Source: Russula earlei (taxonomy: Eukaryota > Basidiomycota > Agaricomycetes > Russulales > Russulaceae). From it: 64,000 bases of DNA. The stretch's first letter is position 1; the number at the start of each line of letters is the position of its first letter. A model generated the notes under the pieces. The model did no database searches. It saw only the letters and a program-made list of their open reading frames with translations, and was not told the origin of the DNA. This document shows, piece by piece, positions 1-9,881 of this stretch. The stretch spans positions 41,992-105,991 of the forward strand of contig JAGFNK010000160.1 in NCBI GenBank assembly GCA_025769875.1, read 5' to 3'. A program made the position numbers and the translations under genes.

Positions 1-1606
1 TAGCAAGGGTAGCGGTATTGGTACTGGCGGTAAAGCTGCCATATACAAACTCGATGGTATTGGTGGTTTCATACAGTTTTACCTGGAAGGAAAGGTTGGT
101 GTATTGGGTAGGTGCCAGCTTATCTGCGAGGTTCTTGAACTGGATGGTGCATACCCTTGAGCCTGCTGTTCCGGTAGTAGATACCCTGTATTCAGGAGTA
201 CCGCTGCCATTGGTCAGATCATGGTTAAAAGCATACAGCAGGTCTATATCCGGCGCCATGACCACACCGCCTGTATTCCCGCCAATGGTGGGGTAGAACA
301 GGGCATTGGAGGATGGTGGGGCAACCCCGAGCTTCATAAAGCCATTGGTGTTGAGTACAAACTGTGTATAGCGGGTGCCATTGTAAAAGAAATTGAAGCC
401 GATGTTTTGTACGGAAGAATTGTCGTTGTCATAGGTCATGGCGCCGCCGTTAAAATTGGTGGTGATGGCGGTGCCGGTGGTGCCAAGATCGGTATAGGTG
501 CCGCCTACGCTTTGGCCTTGTAACTGGTCAAAACCAAGCGTGCCGGATAAGCCATCTACCAGTTCATAATACGCGCGCTTTTTATGATAGCTGCTATCAA
601 AGGGTAAGGGCCAGTCCGGGCGACTATAAGTACCCGGTATCCACGAATCTGCATCCGTTACATCCCAGGTGGTCATGCCATATTGCTGCGCCGTGGGTAC
701 CACTGTCCGGTAGAGGCGGGCTACATATTTATACAGGTCGGCCTGTTGTTGGGATAAGGTATTGGTATACGTGAGGCCGGGCGTGTTGGAAGGGTTCATG
801 GCGATATCGAGTTCCGAGATATGTACCATCAGTCCTGTTTGTGCCACCGTATTGATGGCATTGTTCAACCCGCTGTACGAAGTGGTTTTGTTGATATGGG
901 TTTGCATGCCCACCCCATCGATCGGTATGCCATTGTTTTGTAGGGTGGTAACCAACGATACGATGGCAGCCAGCTTGGCGCTGGAATATTCATACCCGTA
1001 ATCGTTGTAAAACAATAGGGCAGAGGAATCAGCCGTATGCGCATACTGGAAGCAACGGGCAATAAAATTGGGACCCAGGTGTTGCAGCCATACACTGTTG
1101 CGTAGTGTGCCATCATCATTAAACGCTTCATTCACCACATCCCACGAACGGAGCTGGCCCTTGTAATGCGTTACCACGGTTTGGATATGTGTTTTCATCA
1201 GGTTCTCCCACGCGGCGGAATCACCGGTGAAATTGGTCACCCAGGAGGGTAGGGAGTTATACCAGATCAGCGTATGCCCGTGTACCCGTTGGCCATTCTG
1301 CTGTGCATAGTTAACCAGGTAATCGCCATCCGTCCAGTTATAAGTGTTCTGTGATGGATGCAGCGTAGCAAACTTCATGGCATTTTCAGGCGTCAGGTTA
1401 TTGTACTCCCTGCCCACAATAGTGGCATAGGAGGTATTGTGTTGTAAGAGGTTGACATTAACGGCAGCGCCAAAAGGAAAAGGGGCTACCGCTTTCAGCG
1501 TGGTATCCAGGAAATAAGCAGCTGGTGTGGCCGCTGCGGTACCTGGCTTCGCTGTAGCAAACAGGGAAGCGCTTGCTAGGAGGAGGATAGAAATGTATTG
1601 CTTCAC
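1..1606 (-). CDS. GH10 endo-1,4-beta-xylanase with C-terminal accessory module (3' end outside window)
   Basis: Cleaves internal beta-1,4 bonds of xylan outside the cytoplasm. The minus strand reads from GTG at 1606 (VKQYISILLLASASLFA, a signal peptide) and runs off the window edge, giving about 535 codons. GH10 landmarks are in order: TPENAMKF near residue 60, HGHTLIWYNSLPSW, WDVVNEAFND (acid/base Glu), QTHI and HISELDI (nucleophile Glu). After the barrel comes a beta-rich module (about residues 345-535, containing FVLNTNGFMKLG) that is closely similar to the N-terminal half of the protein at 3145-4536. It is the last visible gene of the minus-strand operon, 26 bp after the GH-A hydrolase. 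No upstream in-frame ATG gives a better start, so GTG is inferred. A T9SS tail beyond the edge is likely but not visible. Confidence 0.93.
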   Translation of the reverse strand, partial: MKQYISILLLASASLFATAKPGTAAATPAAYFLDTTLKAVAPFPFGAAVNVNLLQHNTSYATIVGREYNNLTPENAMKFATLHPSQNTYNWTDGDYLVNYAQQNGQRVHGHTLIWYNSLPSWVTNFTGDSAAWENLMKTHIQTVVTHYKGQLRSWDVVNEAFNDDGTLRNSVWLQHLGPNFIARCFQYAHTADSSALLFYNDYGYEYSSAKLAAIVSLVTTLQNNGIPIDGVGMQTHINKTTSYSGLNNAINTVAQTGLMVHISELDIAMNPSNTPGLTYTNTLSQQQADLYKYVARLYRTVVPTAQQYGMTTWDVTDADSWIPGTYSRPDWPLPFDSSYHKKRAYYELVDGLSGTLGFDQLQGQSVGGTYTDLGTTGTAITTNFNGGAMTYDNDNSSVQNIGFNFFYNGTRYTQFVLNTNGFMKLGVAPPSSNALFYPTIGGNTGGVVMAPDIDLLYAFNHDLTNGSGTPEYRVSTTGTAGSRVCTIQFKNLADKLAPTQYTNLSFQVKLYETTNTIEFVYGSFTASTNTATLA

Positions 1607-1632
1607 AATCGTTGGTTTTAAATGTTAACAGG

Positions 1633-3069
1633 TCATTTCCGGCTATCAAAGAAGTCAATAAGCGAATACACATTGTCATTCACTTCTTTCATTCGGTTAA
1701 CGAGGTCCTTGTATAAACCATATTGATAATTCACAATGCCTTTGTTCGCATCGGTGTTGGAAGGGTCTACATGGGTGTTGGTAGGGTCATTGTCCTGGTA
1801 TTTGAACCAATGGAATCCTACGCAGTTGCCGCTCTCCAATAACCCCAGTGAGAAGTTCTGGTAAAACAGGCCCCTTTCGGCCTGGGTGGGTACTTCCCAT
1901 CCCGCGCCGGAGTAATCAGGCATGCCGGAGTCTTCTCCCTTGGTATACCATTCGGTGATGATAAAAGGCTTACCGCTCCAGGCTTCCCAGTTGTGTACAT
2001 CCTCTTGTGTGGGTGTCCACTCGCGGTAGTAGTTCACGGCAATCAGGTCTACATATTTGCCGGCTGCTTTGAATACCTGTGGCACTTTCTTTTCATAGGA
2101 ATGAAAGCGGCTGCCGAGGTACAGGTGATTGGGGTCGTATTTTTTAATGGCTTTGGATACAATGGAGAAGTATCGTTCGGCTATCACTCCGAGGAATTCA
2201 TTGCGGATAGAATCGGTGATAGCAGTTGGTGCTATATGTTGATTGGCCAGCCATTGTTTGGCAGCCAGGTAGCCATAGTCAGTCGTGTCTTTCTTGCCCA
2301 GGTATCGGTCCAGCGATAAGCGATCAAAAGGGAGCTCGTTATCAGAGAAATAACCAAACAGGTTCTTGTCGTCTTTGTTCACGGCCAACTGTTGGGCATA
2401 TTCATCACAAAAGGTTTCAAAAGCCGGGTCAAATACAAAAGTCACTTTATCAGGATAACCGGTATGCCCGGGGTCCTGGTAAGTGCCGCCCCGCTTCTTG
2501 CCATAAGCGCTCATAAAGTCTTTGATGATGGTATACGAAACAGGATGGGATGCCTGTAATTTGGTTTGCCGGAACAGGTCAACAGCGCTCCAGGCGCCCA
2601 GTGCATTAAAGCCATAATCGAATAGCATCTGCTGCGTTTTCTCCGCCCATTCGGGTGGGGTGCCAAAGCCCTGCTTCAGGTAAGCCTTATTCCTGTCAGA
2701 GCCACCGGGGGCTACATCCACCAACCCTACGTTGATATAGAGATAACCATCGGGGTCAACCGCCCACCATCGGCCATTGATCTTGTTAACATGGTAAAAG
2801 CCGGTAGCTGTCGTCTTCCGGTCTTTCCGGCCACCATATTGGTCAAGACCAATCACTTTGCCCTTGGTAAAGCCATTCAACGTAGCAATGCTACGCGTGG
2901 GATAAGCCTTCCATGGCCCCCATGTTTTCTTTTCACTATTGGCTACCCGTGCATTTACAGTACCTGTGTATTCATTGCCGGACTGCGCTTTTACCATAAC
3001 AGGCAGCAAGCCCATTACAAGGCAAACCAACAGCGCATACCATATAGACGTGTTATATTGTTTGTTCAT
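1633..3069 (-). CDS. Secreted clan GH-A glycoside hydrolase, agarase-like
   Basis: A 478-residue exported hydrolase with a signal peptide ending near VMVKAQ (residues 1-29). The TIM-barrel shows NGRWWAVDPDGYLYINVG near the N-terminus, a style seen in proteins annotated as agarases. FGYFSDNELPFD contains the Asn-Glu expected for the acid/base and PFIITEWYTKG the Glu expected for the nucleophile of clan GH-A. The aromatic HWFKYQDND near the C-terminus fits the active-site end of the barrel. The substrate is not readable; from its position between a SusD/surface-protein pair and a GH10 xylanase I infer a role on hemicellulose oligosaccharides rather than agar. The exact GH family is uncertain. 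Confidence 0.75.
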   Translation of the reverse strand: MNKQYNTSIWYALLVCLVMGLLPVMVKAQSGNEYTGTVNARVANSEKKTWGPWKAYPTRSIATLNGFTKGKVIGLDQYGGRKDRKTTATGFYHVNKINGRWWAVDPDGYLYINVGLVDVAPGGSDRNKAYLKQGFGTPPEWAEKTQQMLFDYGFNALGAWSAVDLFRQTKLQASHPVSYTIIKDFMSAYGKKRGGTYQDPGHTGYPDKVTFVFDPAFETFCDEYAQQLAVNKDDKNLFGYFSDNELPFDRLSLDRYLGKKDTTDYGYLAAKQWLANQHIAPTAITDSIRNEFLGVIAERYFSIVSKAIKKYDPNHLYLGSRFHSYEKKVPQVFKAAGKYVDLIAVNYYREWTPTQEDVHNWEAWSGKPFIITEWYTKGEDSGMPDYSGAGWEVPTQAERGLFYQNFSLGLLESGNCVGFHWFKYQDNDPTNTHVDPSNTDANKGIVNYQYGLYKDLVNRMKEVNDNVYSLIDFFDSRK

Positions 3070-3144
3070 ATTATACTATGATAGTTGATCATTAATCTAA
3101 AGCCCGTCATCGTACTTTGTACTTCGTATTTCGTACTTGTATTT

Positions 3145-4536
3145 TTATTCTTCCAACAGCCTGATCGTTTTCACCGCATTGTCTTTCGCTACCCGTAGAA
3201 AGTAAACGCCTTTGGCTAGGTGTGCCTGTTCCTCCAGTATTACCACGCTGCTTCCTGCCGGTACAGATAGTTCTTTACTGGTAACCACGCGTCCGTCTGC
3301 ATACAAAAGCGATACCTGTGCCTTACCTGCGGCAGGTGTCTGTAATTGCAGGGTAATGGCATCATGAAAGGGATTCATGGCAGATACCGTCAAAGCATCA
3401 TTCACACCATCCAGGCTGATGCGGATGGTATTGGAGAAACTGCTCCTGCCGTTCTCATCGTTTTGTTGTAACCGGTAGAATACAACATTGCCGGTACCCG
3501 CAAGGTTCGCATCGGTGTACAGGTAATGATTGGTAGCGGCATCATCTTTTGCAGCTACTACACCAATGGTCGTAAAGTCTGTTGCGTTGGCAGAGCGTTG
3601 TACTTCAAAGTTCTTTTCATTGATCTCGTTCGTGGTGGTCCAGTGAATAGCCACCTGGTGGTTATTCTCCGTGGCAGAGAAGTTAACCAGTGTTACCGGT
3701 AAGGCAGTACTATTGGATACAAAACGGAAAGTGCGTCCTGCATCCGGTAATACGGCATTACGGCTGCTGAAATTAGGGCCGGCGGTACTATAGTTCTTGT
3801 TCTTGAAATAGAGATTGTTCGCAGTACTCAGTGTCGCATTCCATAAAGTAGAAGAACCCTTAGCCACATTTACCGAGCTATCGGGTGCATTGCCCTTGAT
3901 ACCTACAGCAGCGGTAGTTAGGGTAGAGGTGTTGCTGCTCGCTGTAAAGGTACCGTATACAAAATCGATGGTATTGGTGGTCTCATACAGCTTTACCTGG
4001 AATTCCATATAAGTGTATTGGGTAGGCGTCAGCTTATCCATTACATGTTTATACTGTATGGTACACACCCTCGATCCTGTAGTACCACTGGTATACACAC
4101 GGTACTCTGCCAGCCCGGTAGCATCGTTGTTCAGGTCGTGACTAAAAGGATAGATCAGGTTACTGTCCGCTACATATACAACGCCCGCTGCAGGGCCAGT
4201 CGAGCCCACACCATTCGCGCCAATAGTAGGATAGAAGATCTTACGCGAAGAAGGTGTATCCACACCCAGCTTGATAAAGCCATTGGTATTCAATACAAAC
4301 TGTGTAAAGGTTTTGCCATTAAAAGAAAACGTAAACCCTATGTTCTGTACAGAAGAGTTATCATCATCATGGGTCATGGCGGTACCGGTATAATTGGTAG
4401 TGATGGCAGTGCCATTGGTACCCAGGTCGGTATAGCCGGCATTCAGGCTCTGGCCCCTCGCAGAATCATAATTCCATTGCGCGCGGCTGCCAAACATGCA
4501 GCCCATGCCTAATACAATAAGTAGTATTGCTTTCAT
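3145..4536 (-). CDS. Secreted surface protein with beta-sandwich module and T9SS type A sorting domain
   Basis: 463 residues starting MKAILLIVLGMGCMFGSRAQ, a signal peptide; the frame is open upstream to 4587 but that stretch is not leader-like. The first ~270 residues (ARGQSLNAGYTDLG, FVLNTNGFIKLG, RVCTIQYKHVMDKLTPTQY) match the C-terminal module of the GH10 xylanase at both protein and DNA level. Residues ~275-380 (LPVTLVNFSATENN, FEVQRSANATDF, FYRLQQNDENG) are the linker domain common before T9SS tails, and the last ~75 residues end in VYFLRVAKDNAVKTIRLLEE, a type A sorting domain. It occupies the place where SusE/F-like glycan-binding proteins sit, after SusD, so a xylan-binding role is inferred. 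No catalytic motif is visible. Confidence 0.72.
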   Translation of the reverse strand: MKAILLIVLGMGCMFGSRAQWNYDSARGQSLNAGYTDLGTNGTAITTNYTGTAMTHDDDNSSVQNIGFTFSFNGKTFTQFVLNTNGFIKLGVDTPSSRKIFYPTIGANGVGSTGPAAGVVYVADSNLIYPFSHDLNNDATGLAEYRVYTSGTTGSRVCTIQYKHVMDKLTPTQYTYMEFQVKLYETTNTIDFVYGTFTASSNTSTLTTAAVGIKGNAPDSSVNVAKGSSTLWNATLSTANNLYFKNKNYSTAGPNFSSRNAVLPDAGRTFRFVSNSTALPVTLVNFSATENNHQVAIHWTTTNEINEKNFEVQRSANATDFTTIGVVAAKDDAATNHYLYTDANLAGTGNVVFYRLQQNDENGRSSFSNTIRISLDGVNDALTVSAMNPFHDAITLQLQTPAAGKAQVSLLYADGRVVTSKELSVPAGSSVVILEEQAHLAKGVYFLRVAKDNAVKTIRLLEE

Positions 4537-4595
4537 AATCGGTTGTTTAAAAATGGATAGATGATGCATGCCCTTATGGGCATACAAGAATGTTT

Positions 4596-4633
4596 AACAC
4601 TAAGGGCACAAGGAACACTGAGTTGTCACTAAG
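4596..4633. repeat. Dispersed 38-nt intergenic repeat, copy A
   Basis: Begins AACACTAAGGGCACAAGG and ends CACTAAG. It lies between susD and the downstream surface-protein gene; copy B is at 42337-42374. The palindrome ATGCCC/GGGCAT (4568-4583) and a C/G-rich hairpin (about 4642-4653) are in the same gap. Confidence 0.8.
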
Positions 4634-4666
4634 TGATGCTTCATGCCCCCCTTTAGGGGACGGGGG

Positions 4667-6157
4667 TTAATTGTATCCCGTGTTTTGTTTAAGTATTGGG
4701 TTAGTGTTGATCTCGCTCAGGGGGATGGGGAATAAAGTTTGGTAGGGTTGTATGCTCACTACTACCGTACCGTTCTTGATCTGGTATTTGGTAAAGTGGT
4801 TATTCATAACAGTAACGGCCCTGCCCGTTCTCACCAGGTCAAACCAGCGATGGCCCTCCATGTTCAGCTCCAGTTTTCTTTCATCCTCTATAGCGAGCCT
4901 CAGGGAAGCTTGTGTTTGGGTACTGGCAGAGAGGGCTGTAATACCGGCACGAGCTCTCACGCGGTTGATATAGGGAATGGCCAGCGCTACATTGGCAGCG
5001 CTTTGCTCATTCAATGCCTCTGCATACATGAGCAATACATCTGCATAGCGCAATACGATCCAGTCGCAATCCGCATCGCCATCACTCGCCGGTACATCCG
5101 TATACTTCTTGGTATAATACACGCCGGTGCCTGTATAGAAACCGATAGCCGCCGCATAACGCGTATCAGAAGCGCCATTGGCAAGGAAGGTGTCTACCAG
5201 GTCTTTGCGTACCAGGTTGTATTGTCCCGCATTACCGATGCCGCCTGTTACGGAAGCGTTGGGGGCGAAGTAATTGGTAAAGGGACTCCCCGTACCATAA
5301 CCACCCTTGGTATACCGAACGGCAAAGATGATCTCCGAATTCATTTCATTGGTGGTGGAGAAGATATTGGCATATGTGGTTTGTAGCGAATAGGTGCTGT
5401 TATCATACAGGGTGATGAACTCATTCAGCTTATTGGCGGCATTGGTATAATCATTCTGTGTGAGGTATACTTTTGCCAGCAGCCCTTTCACCGCTCCCTG
5501 TGTTACCCTCCCAAGGTCATTAGCGGAAGCATACTTAACAGGTAGTACCGGTTCTGCATCAGTAAGGTCTTTGATGATCTGCTGGTATACAGAATCCTGG
5601 CTGGTTCTGCCATATACATAGGCATCCGTTATAGAAGAGATCTCCCTGGTCACCAATGGTACATCTCCCCATATCCTCACCGCATTGAAATACACCAATG
5701 CACGGATGAACTTTACTTCTGCCATATACCGGTTGAGGGTGGCGGGGGTCATCTTTACTGAAGGCGCCCTGCTCAATAGAATATTACAGGTAGCGATGGA
5801 CTTATAGGTAGCCACCCACATGCTTTGTACATTGACATTCGCGGAGGTGGTAGTAAAGTATTCGAAGTCGCCGATGCCCGTAGCATCTATTACAGAATAG
5901 CTGTTATCAGAAGCTACTTCTGCAAAAGGGAAGATGCCGCGGTTGTTGCTGCCGGCCCTTCCATATTCTCCCTGTAAAGTAGCATAGGCCGCTATTACGC
6001 CGGCTGCTACACTGGTAGAGTCCTGGTAATAATCACTGGATACAATGCGGGTGGGATCAGTGAGATCAATAAAGTTCTTGGAGCAGGAGCTAAACAATAG
6101 TTGCTGGAATAACAACAGTACTGCGAGTGTGGCCGGTATATGGATAATGCGTTTCAT
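4667..6157 (-). CDS. SusD/RagB-like outer-membrane nutrient-binding lipoprotein
   Basis: 496 residues; ATG at 6157 gives a lipoprotein leader with Cys in LLFSSCSK. It caps the SusC channel and binds glycans at the cell surface. SusD signatures are present: early NFIDLTDPTRIVSSDYY, the TPR-like helix ALVYFNAVRIWGDVPLV, LRYADVLLMYAEALNE, INRVRARAGI, ERKLELNMEGHRWFDLVRTG and the C-terminal LFPIPLSEINTNP. Length is in the usual 450-650 range. It lies 41 bp downstream of the SusC stop, and the SusC frameshift makes the pair's function uncertain. Confidence 0.95.
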   Translation of the reverse strand: MKRIIHIPATLAVLLLFQQLLFSSCSKNFIDLTDPTRIVSSDYYQDSTSVAAGVIAAYATLQGEYGRAGSNNRGIFPFAEVASDNSYSVIDATGIGDFEYFTTTSANVNVQSMWVATYKSIATCNILLSRAPSVKMTPATLNRYMAEVKFIRALVYFNAVRIWGDVPLVTREISSITDAYVYGRTSQDSVYQQIIKDLTDAEPVLPVKYASANDLGRVTQGAVKGLLAKVYLTQNDYTNAANKLNEFITLYDNSTYSLQTTYANIFSTTNEMNSEIIFAVRYTKGGYGTGSPFTNYFAPNASVTGGIGNAGQYNLVRKDLVDTFLANGASDTRYAAAIGFYTGTGVYYTKKYTDVPASDGDADCDWIVLRYADVLLMYAEALNEQSAANVALAIPYINRVRARAGITALSASTQTQASLRLAIEDERKLELNMEGHRWFDLVRTGRAVTVMNNHFTKYQIKNGTVVVSIQPYQTLFPIPLSEINTNPILKQNTGYN

Positions 6158-6198
6158 AATGTCTTTTTCTTGGTTGATAAAATCAATAACAATCAGGA

Positions 6199-9100
6199 TC
6201 AGAATCCTACACTTAGTCCGAATGTAACCGTCCTTGCCAACGGGTAACTTCCCTGGTCCACACCATAGGTAGGGTTGGTGGTATTGCCATACAGGTTAGC
6301 CTCCGGGTTATACCCAAAGTAACCGGTAAAGGTGAATACGTTTTGTGCAGTTACATATAGGCTGGCTGTTTGTAGGTGTAATTTGCTGAGGATCCTTTTG
6401 TCCAGGGCATAGCGTAAAGTGATGTTTCGTACACGTAAGAAGGAAGCATCAAACAGCTCGTGACTGGAAAAGGAAGTCAAAGCGGTAGACGGGGCAGTAG
6501 TAACCTTCGGTGTCCATCCATCTCCCGGGTCTGTTTCTGAACGCCAGCGGTTCAATGCATTCGTACGGGCATTTACCTTGCCATAGAAGTTATAGATATA
6601 CCGGTCTACACCGTTTAGTACCAGTCCACCCACACTGCCCTGCAGGTTAAAGCTAAACTGGAAGTTCTTGTACGCGAATGAGTTGAGGATGCCAAAGGAA
6701 TACTTAGGTAAGGCATTGCCCAATAAGGTAATATCATTGGCATCTATCTTTCCATCAGGCTTGCCATTGGCGCCACTTACATCTGCATACTTGATATCGC
6801 CGGGCTGTGAACCACCGGAAGCCCATACCGGGCTCTTCGTTACATCCGTAGCGTTTAGGTATACGCCTATCTGTTTGTATCCATAGAAGCTGCTCAGTGC
6901 CTGCCCCTTTACTACTTTGATAGAGCTGGTATAACCATTCACTGCATCAAACAATATCTGGTCGTTATCACTCGCCAGCGCCATTACCTTGTTGTTATTA
7001 AAGAACAGGTTGGCCGTGGTGGTCCATTTTAATTTGCCGGTGGTGTTCTGCGTGGTTAGTGCAAACTCCAGGCCCTGGTTTCTAACCTCACCCACGTTGT
7101 TCAATACCCTGGTGGTAAAGCCGATAAGACCAGGTACATTCCTGTTTAACAGGAGATTGGTGGTATTGCGCTGGTAGGCATCTACGGTCAGATAGATCCG
7201 GTTATTAAATAAGCCCAGTTCAAGTCCCGCGTCTATTTGTTTGTTGGTTTCCCAGGTAAGGTTCTTCACCGATACGGAGTTGGGAGTAAAACCATATACC
7301 CGGGTACCGGCATTGGAGCCGAAGATATAATTGGCCGCAGTCTGGTAACTCTGCCACGAGAAGTCGCCTATGTTGTTATTACCGGTAGCGCCATAGCTGC
7401 CTCTTATCTTCAGCTCACTGATATAGCGCAGTTTTTTCATAAAGTTTTCCTCTGTCATTCTCCACGCGGCAGATACAGAAGGGAAAGTAGCATAACGGTT
7501 ATCGGATCCAAAACGGGAAGAGCCATCTGTACGAATGGCGGCAGACAATAAGTACTTGTCCTTATAGCTATAGCTCAGCCTGCCAAAAGTAGATACCAGC
7601 GCATTGGCGCCATAGTTGGCAGAGCCAAAGATCTGCCCTGCTGCGGTTACATATTCTATGGCTGAATTGGTATACGTGCCTGCCTGTCCAAATACGGCGC
7701 TTGCCCTCACTGGTATTGCGTTGTGCGGCATAACCGGCCAGCAGGTTCAGCTTATGGTACATGCCTATATTAAAAGAGTAGTTAAGTGTGTTTTCCCATA
7801 CCCAGTTATAGTTGTTGCTGTTGATCTGTTGTGCAGCAATACCGGCCAATACAGGGTTGGATAGATTCGCGGGTAGTGGAAGATGCCGTTGCCAGTGTAG
7901 CAGGTACATACCAGTTACGGCGGCTAAACAGGATCTCGCCACCCACATTGGTTTTAAATGTCAACCCCTTAATGATCTCCCATTCCAGGAAGGTAGTACC
8001 CAGGCCCCGGAAAGAATTGGTATGGTCCTGGTACAGGTCCAGCGTAGCCACGGGATTATAGATATTGATGGTGACAAGGTTGCCGGTATTGGAATATTGC
8101 CCATAGTCGCCATTGGCAATGAATTGTGGCAATACAGGTGGAAGCAGCAAAGCATCGGTAACACTGGCGCCTACGATAGAAGAACCGCCACCAGTGATGG
8201 TAGAGCCATTAAAAGTGCCCGAGATGGGCCGGGTGTCCACACGGCTAAAAGAGGGTGCCATAGAAATGCCGATGCTCAGCTTGCGGGATAGTTTGGCATC
8301 ATAGTTCATGCGCATAGAATACCGGTCTGTTCCGGTTCCTTTAATAATACCATCCTGTTTAAAATAACTGCCTGCTATATAATAACGGGCATTATCAGAA
8401 CCACCCGAAGCAGATAATTGTATGTTGGATTGTAAAGCTGTTTTAAAGATGGCATTCTGCCAGTCAGTATTGGCATAGGTTGCATTAGGGTCAGTATAAG
8501 GAGTGGGTAAGGTAGAGCCTCCATTGGCATAGGCATCTTTCAGGTAGCTCACAAACTGGGGGCTATTGAGTACGTCTACCTTTTTGGATACCTGCTGGAA
8601 ACCGGTATGGGTAGTAAAATTAAACCGGGGTTTGCCGGCAGATCCACGCTTGGTGGTTACCAGTATAATACCATTGCCACCGCGGGAGCCATAGATAGCA
8701 CAAGCCGCGGCATCTTTTAATACCTGGATGGATTGTATATCCGCAGGACTGATCTGGTTAAAGTTATCAGCGCTGTTTAAAGGATAGCCATCTACTACGA
8801 ACAAAGGATTGTTGCCTGCACCAATAGAACCCACGCCACGAATGCGTATTACGGGCGCACTGCCGGGCTCACCGGAAGGTATGGAGATATTGGCACCTGC
8901 TACCAGCCCTACCATAGCTTCTGCCGCAGATGCTACCGGTATGTCCTCCACATCTTTGCCCGATAAGGATACAATGGAATTGGTGATAGACCGGCGGCTG
9001 GCTTTACCATAAGCAATAACCACTACATCATCTAAATTGGTAACCAGCTTTTTGAGCATTACATTGATCACTGTTTTGCCGGTTATTTTTATTTCCTGGT

Positions 9101-9674
9101 TAATATAGCCTACAGAAGAAAACAGCAGTGTAATATCAGTAGCGTCTCCAGTATTAATGGTATATCGGCCATCGGCTTTTGTTACGGCTATGGCGGTACC
9201 ATTCTGTAATTTGATGCTAACCCCTTCCAGCGGTTGACCATTCTCATCTGTTATTTTACCAGTGATGGTCCTGGGGGGATTGCCCTGGCCGGTAGTAATA
9301 CCCTTCTTGGTGGCATCTTCTTTCTTGTTAAGGATAATATAGTTTTCTACCAGTTCATATTTGATATCCAGCGGGGTAAACAATTCCATCAATACATCCG
9401 ATAGCTTTTGATTGTTCACCGTGAGGTCTACCTTGCGAAAAGATTGTATGAGCTGGGGGCTATACATAAATTTTGCATCAGTGATCTTCTCGATCTGGTA
9501 GATCACTTTTTTGATCTCTTCATTCCTGATCTTTAAAGCAAGCTTTTTATCCAGCAGGCTTTGACCGGATGATTCGGTGGCATACGAACACCAGCCAAAT
9601 GTGAGGATCAATACTGGTATAAGAGAGATTTTCATAATGGCAACAGCAATTGAGTGATACGACCTTTTTTTCAT
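6199..9674 (-). CDS. SusC/RagA-like TonB-dependent transporter with STN domain, interrupted by two frameshifts
   Basis: Outer-membrane channel for oligosaccharide import. Start ATG 9674 (MKKRSYHSIAVAIMKISLIP); a TTG at 9683 is less likely. Domains: leader, STN secretin/TonB N-terminal domain (~35-110), carboxypeptidase-regulatory-like domain (ITGKITDENGQPLEGV), TonB box region (DDVVVIAYGK), plug (PLFVVDGYPL, IQVLKDAAACAIYGSRGGNG) and barrel ending TVTFGLSVGF. The frame breaks twice: an extra base in the GGG run at 7854-7856 (plus-strand coordinates) and another in the CCC run at 7704-7706. Dropping one base at each place gives an uninterrupted protein of about 1157 residues, normal for SusC. 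As written the gene gives only an N-terminal fragment. The STN domain fits signalling to the adjacent FecR and ECF sigma factor. Confidence 0.9.
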
Positions 9675-9765
9675 ACTTTGCAACTGTTTTGTTTGTTGTT
9701 TACAAATGAGCAGAACTGTCCCCTGGGAGATGGTTTCGCGGCTATCCCCGGGACGATACTATAAG

Positions 9766-9795
9766 CCGGTAATGCTTCACCATTGCCGGTTTTTT
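9766..9795 (+). terminator. Hairpin plus T-run between fecR-like and susC-like genes (antisense orientation)
   Basis: CCGGTAATG (9766-9774) pairs with CATTGCCGG (9781-9789), one G-T wobble, followed by six T on the plus strand. It lies in the 207-bp gap between FecR and SusC, both on the minus strand, so as a terminator it would stop plus-strand (antisense) transcription. On the minus strand it could only act as an intercistronic hairpin. Confidence 0.35.
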
Positions 9796-9881
9796 ATTTA
9801 CAGGAAGTTGTGTGCAGGAATCAATTCATAAGCATAGCAGTTTGGGGGTTAATAGGTATAGTAATAGTATGATCGTTAGTT

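Noticed and set aside
4018..4512. A 164-codon plus-strand frame
   Set aside because: Shadow of the minus-strand surface protein gene; no recognisable domain.
7568..7948. A separate 126-codon gene inside susC
   Set aside because: It is the middle part of the susC barrel read in the intermediate frame between the two indels.
6199..9674. Programmed ribosomal frameshifting in susC
   Set aside because: Two frameshifts at weak GGG/CCC sites without slippery heptamers or a visible stimulatory structure make an artefact or mutation far more likely.
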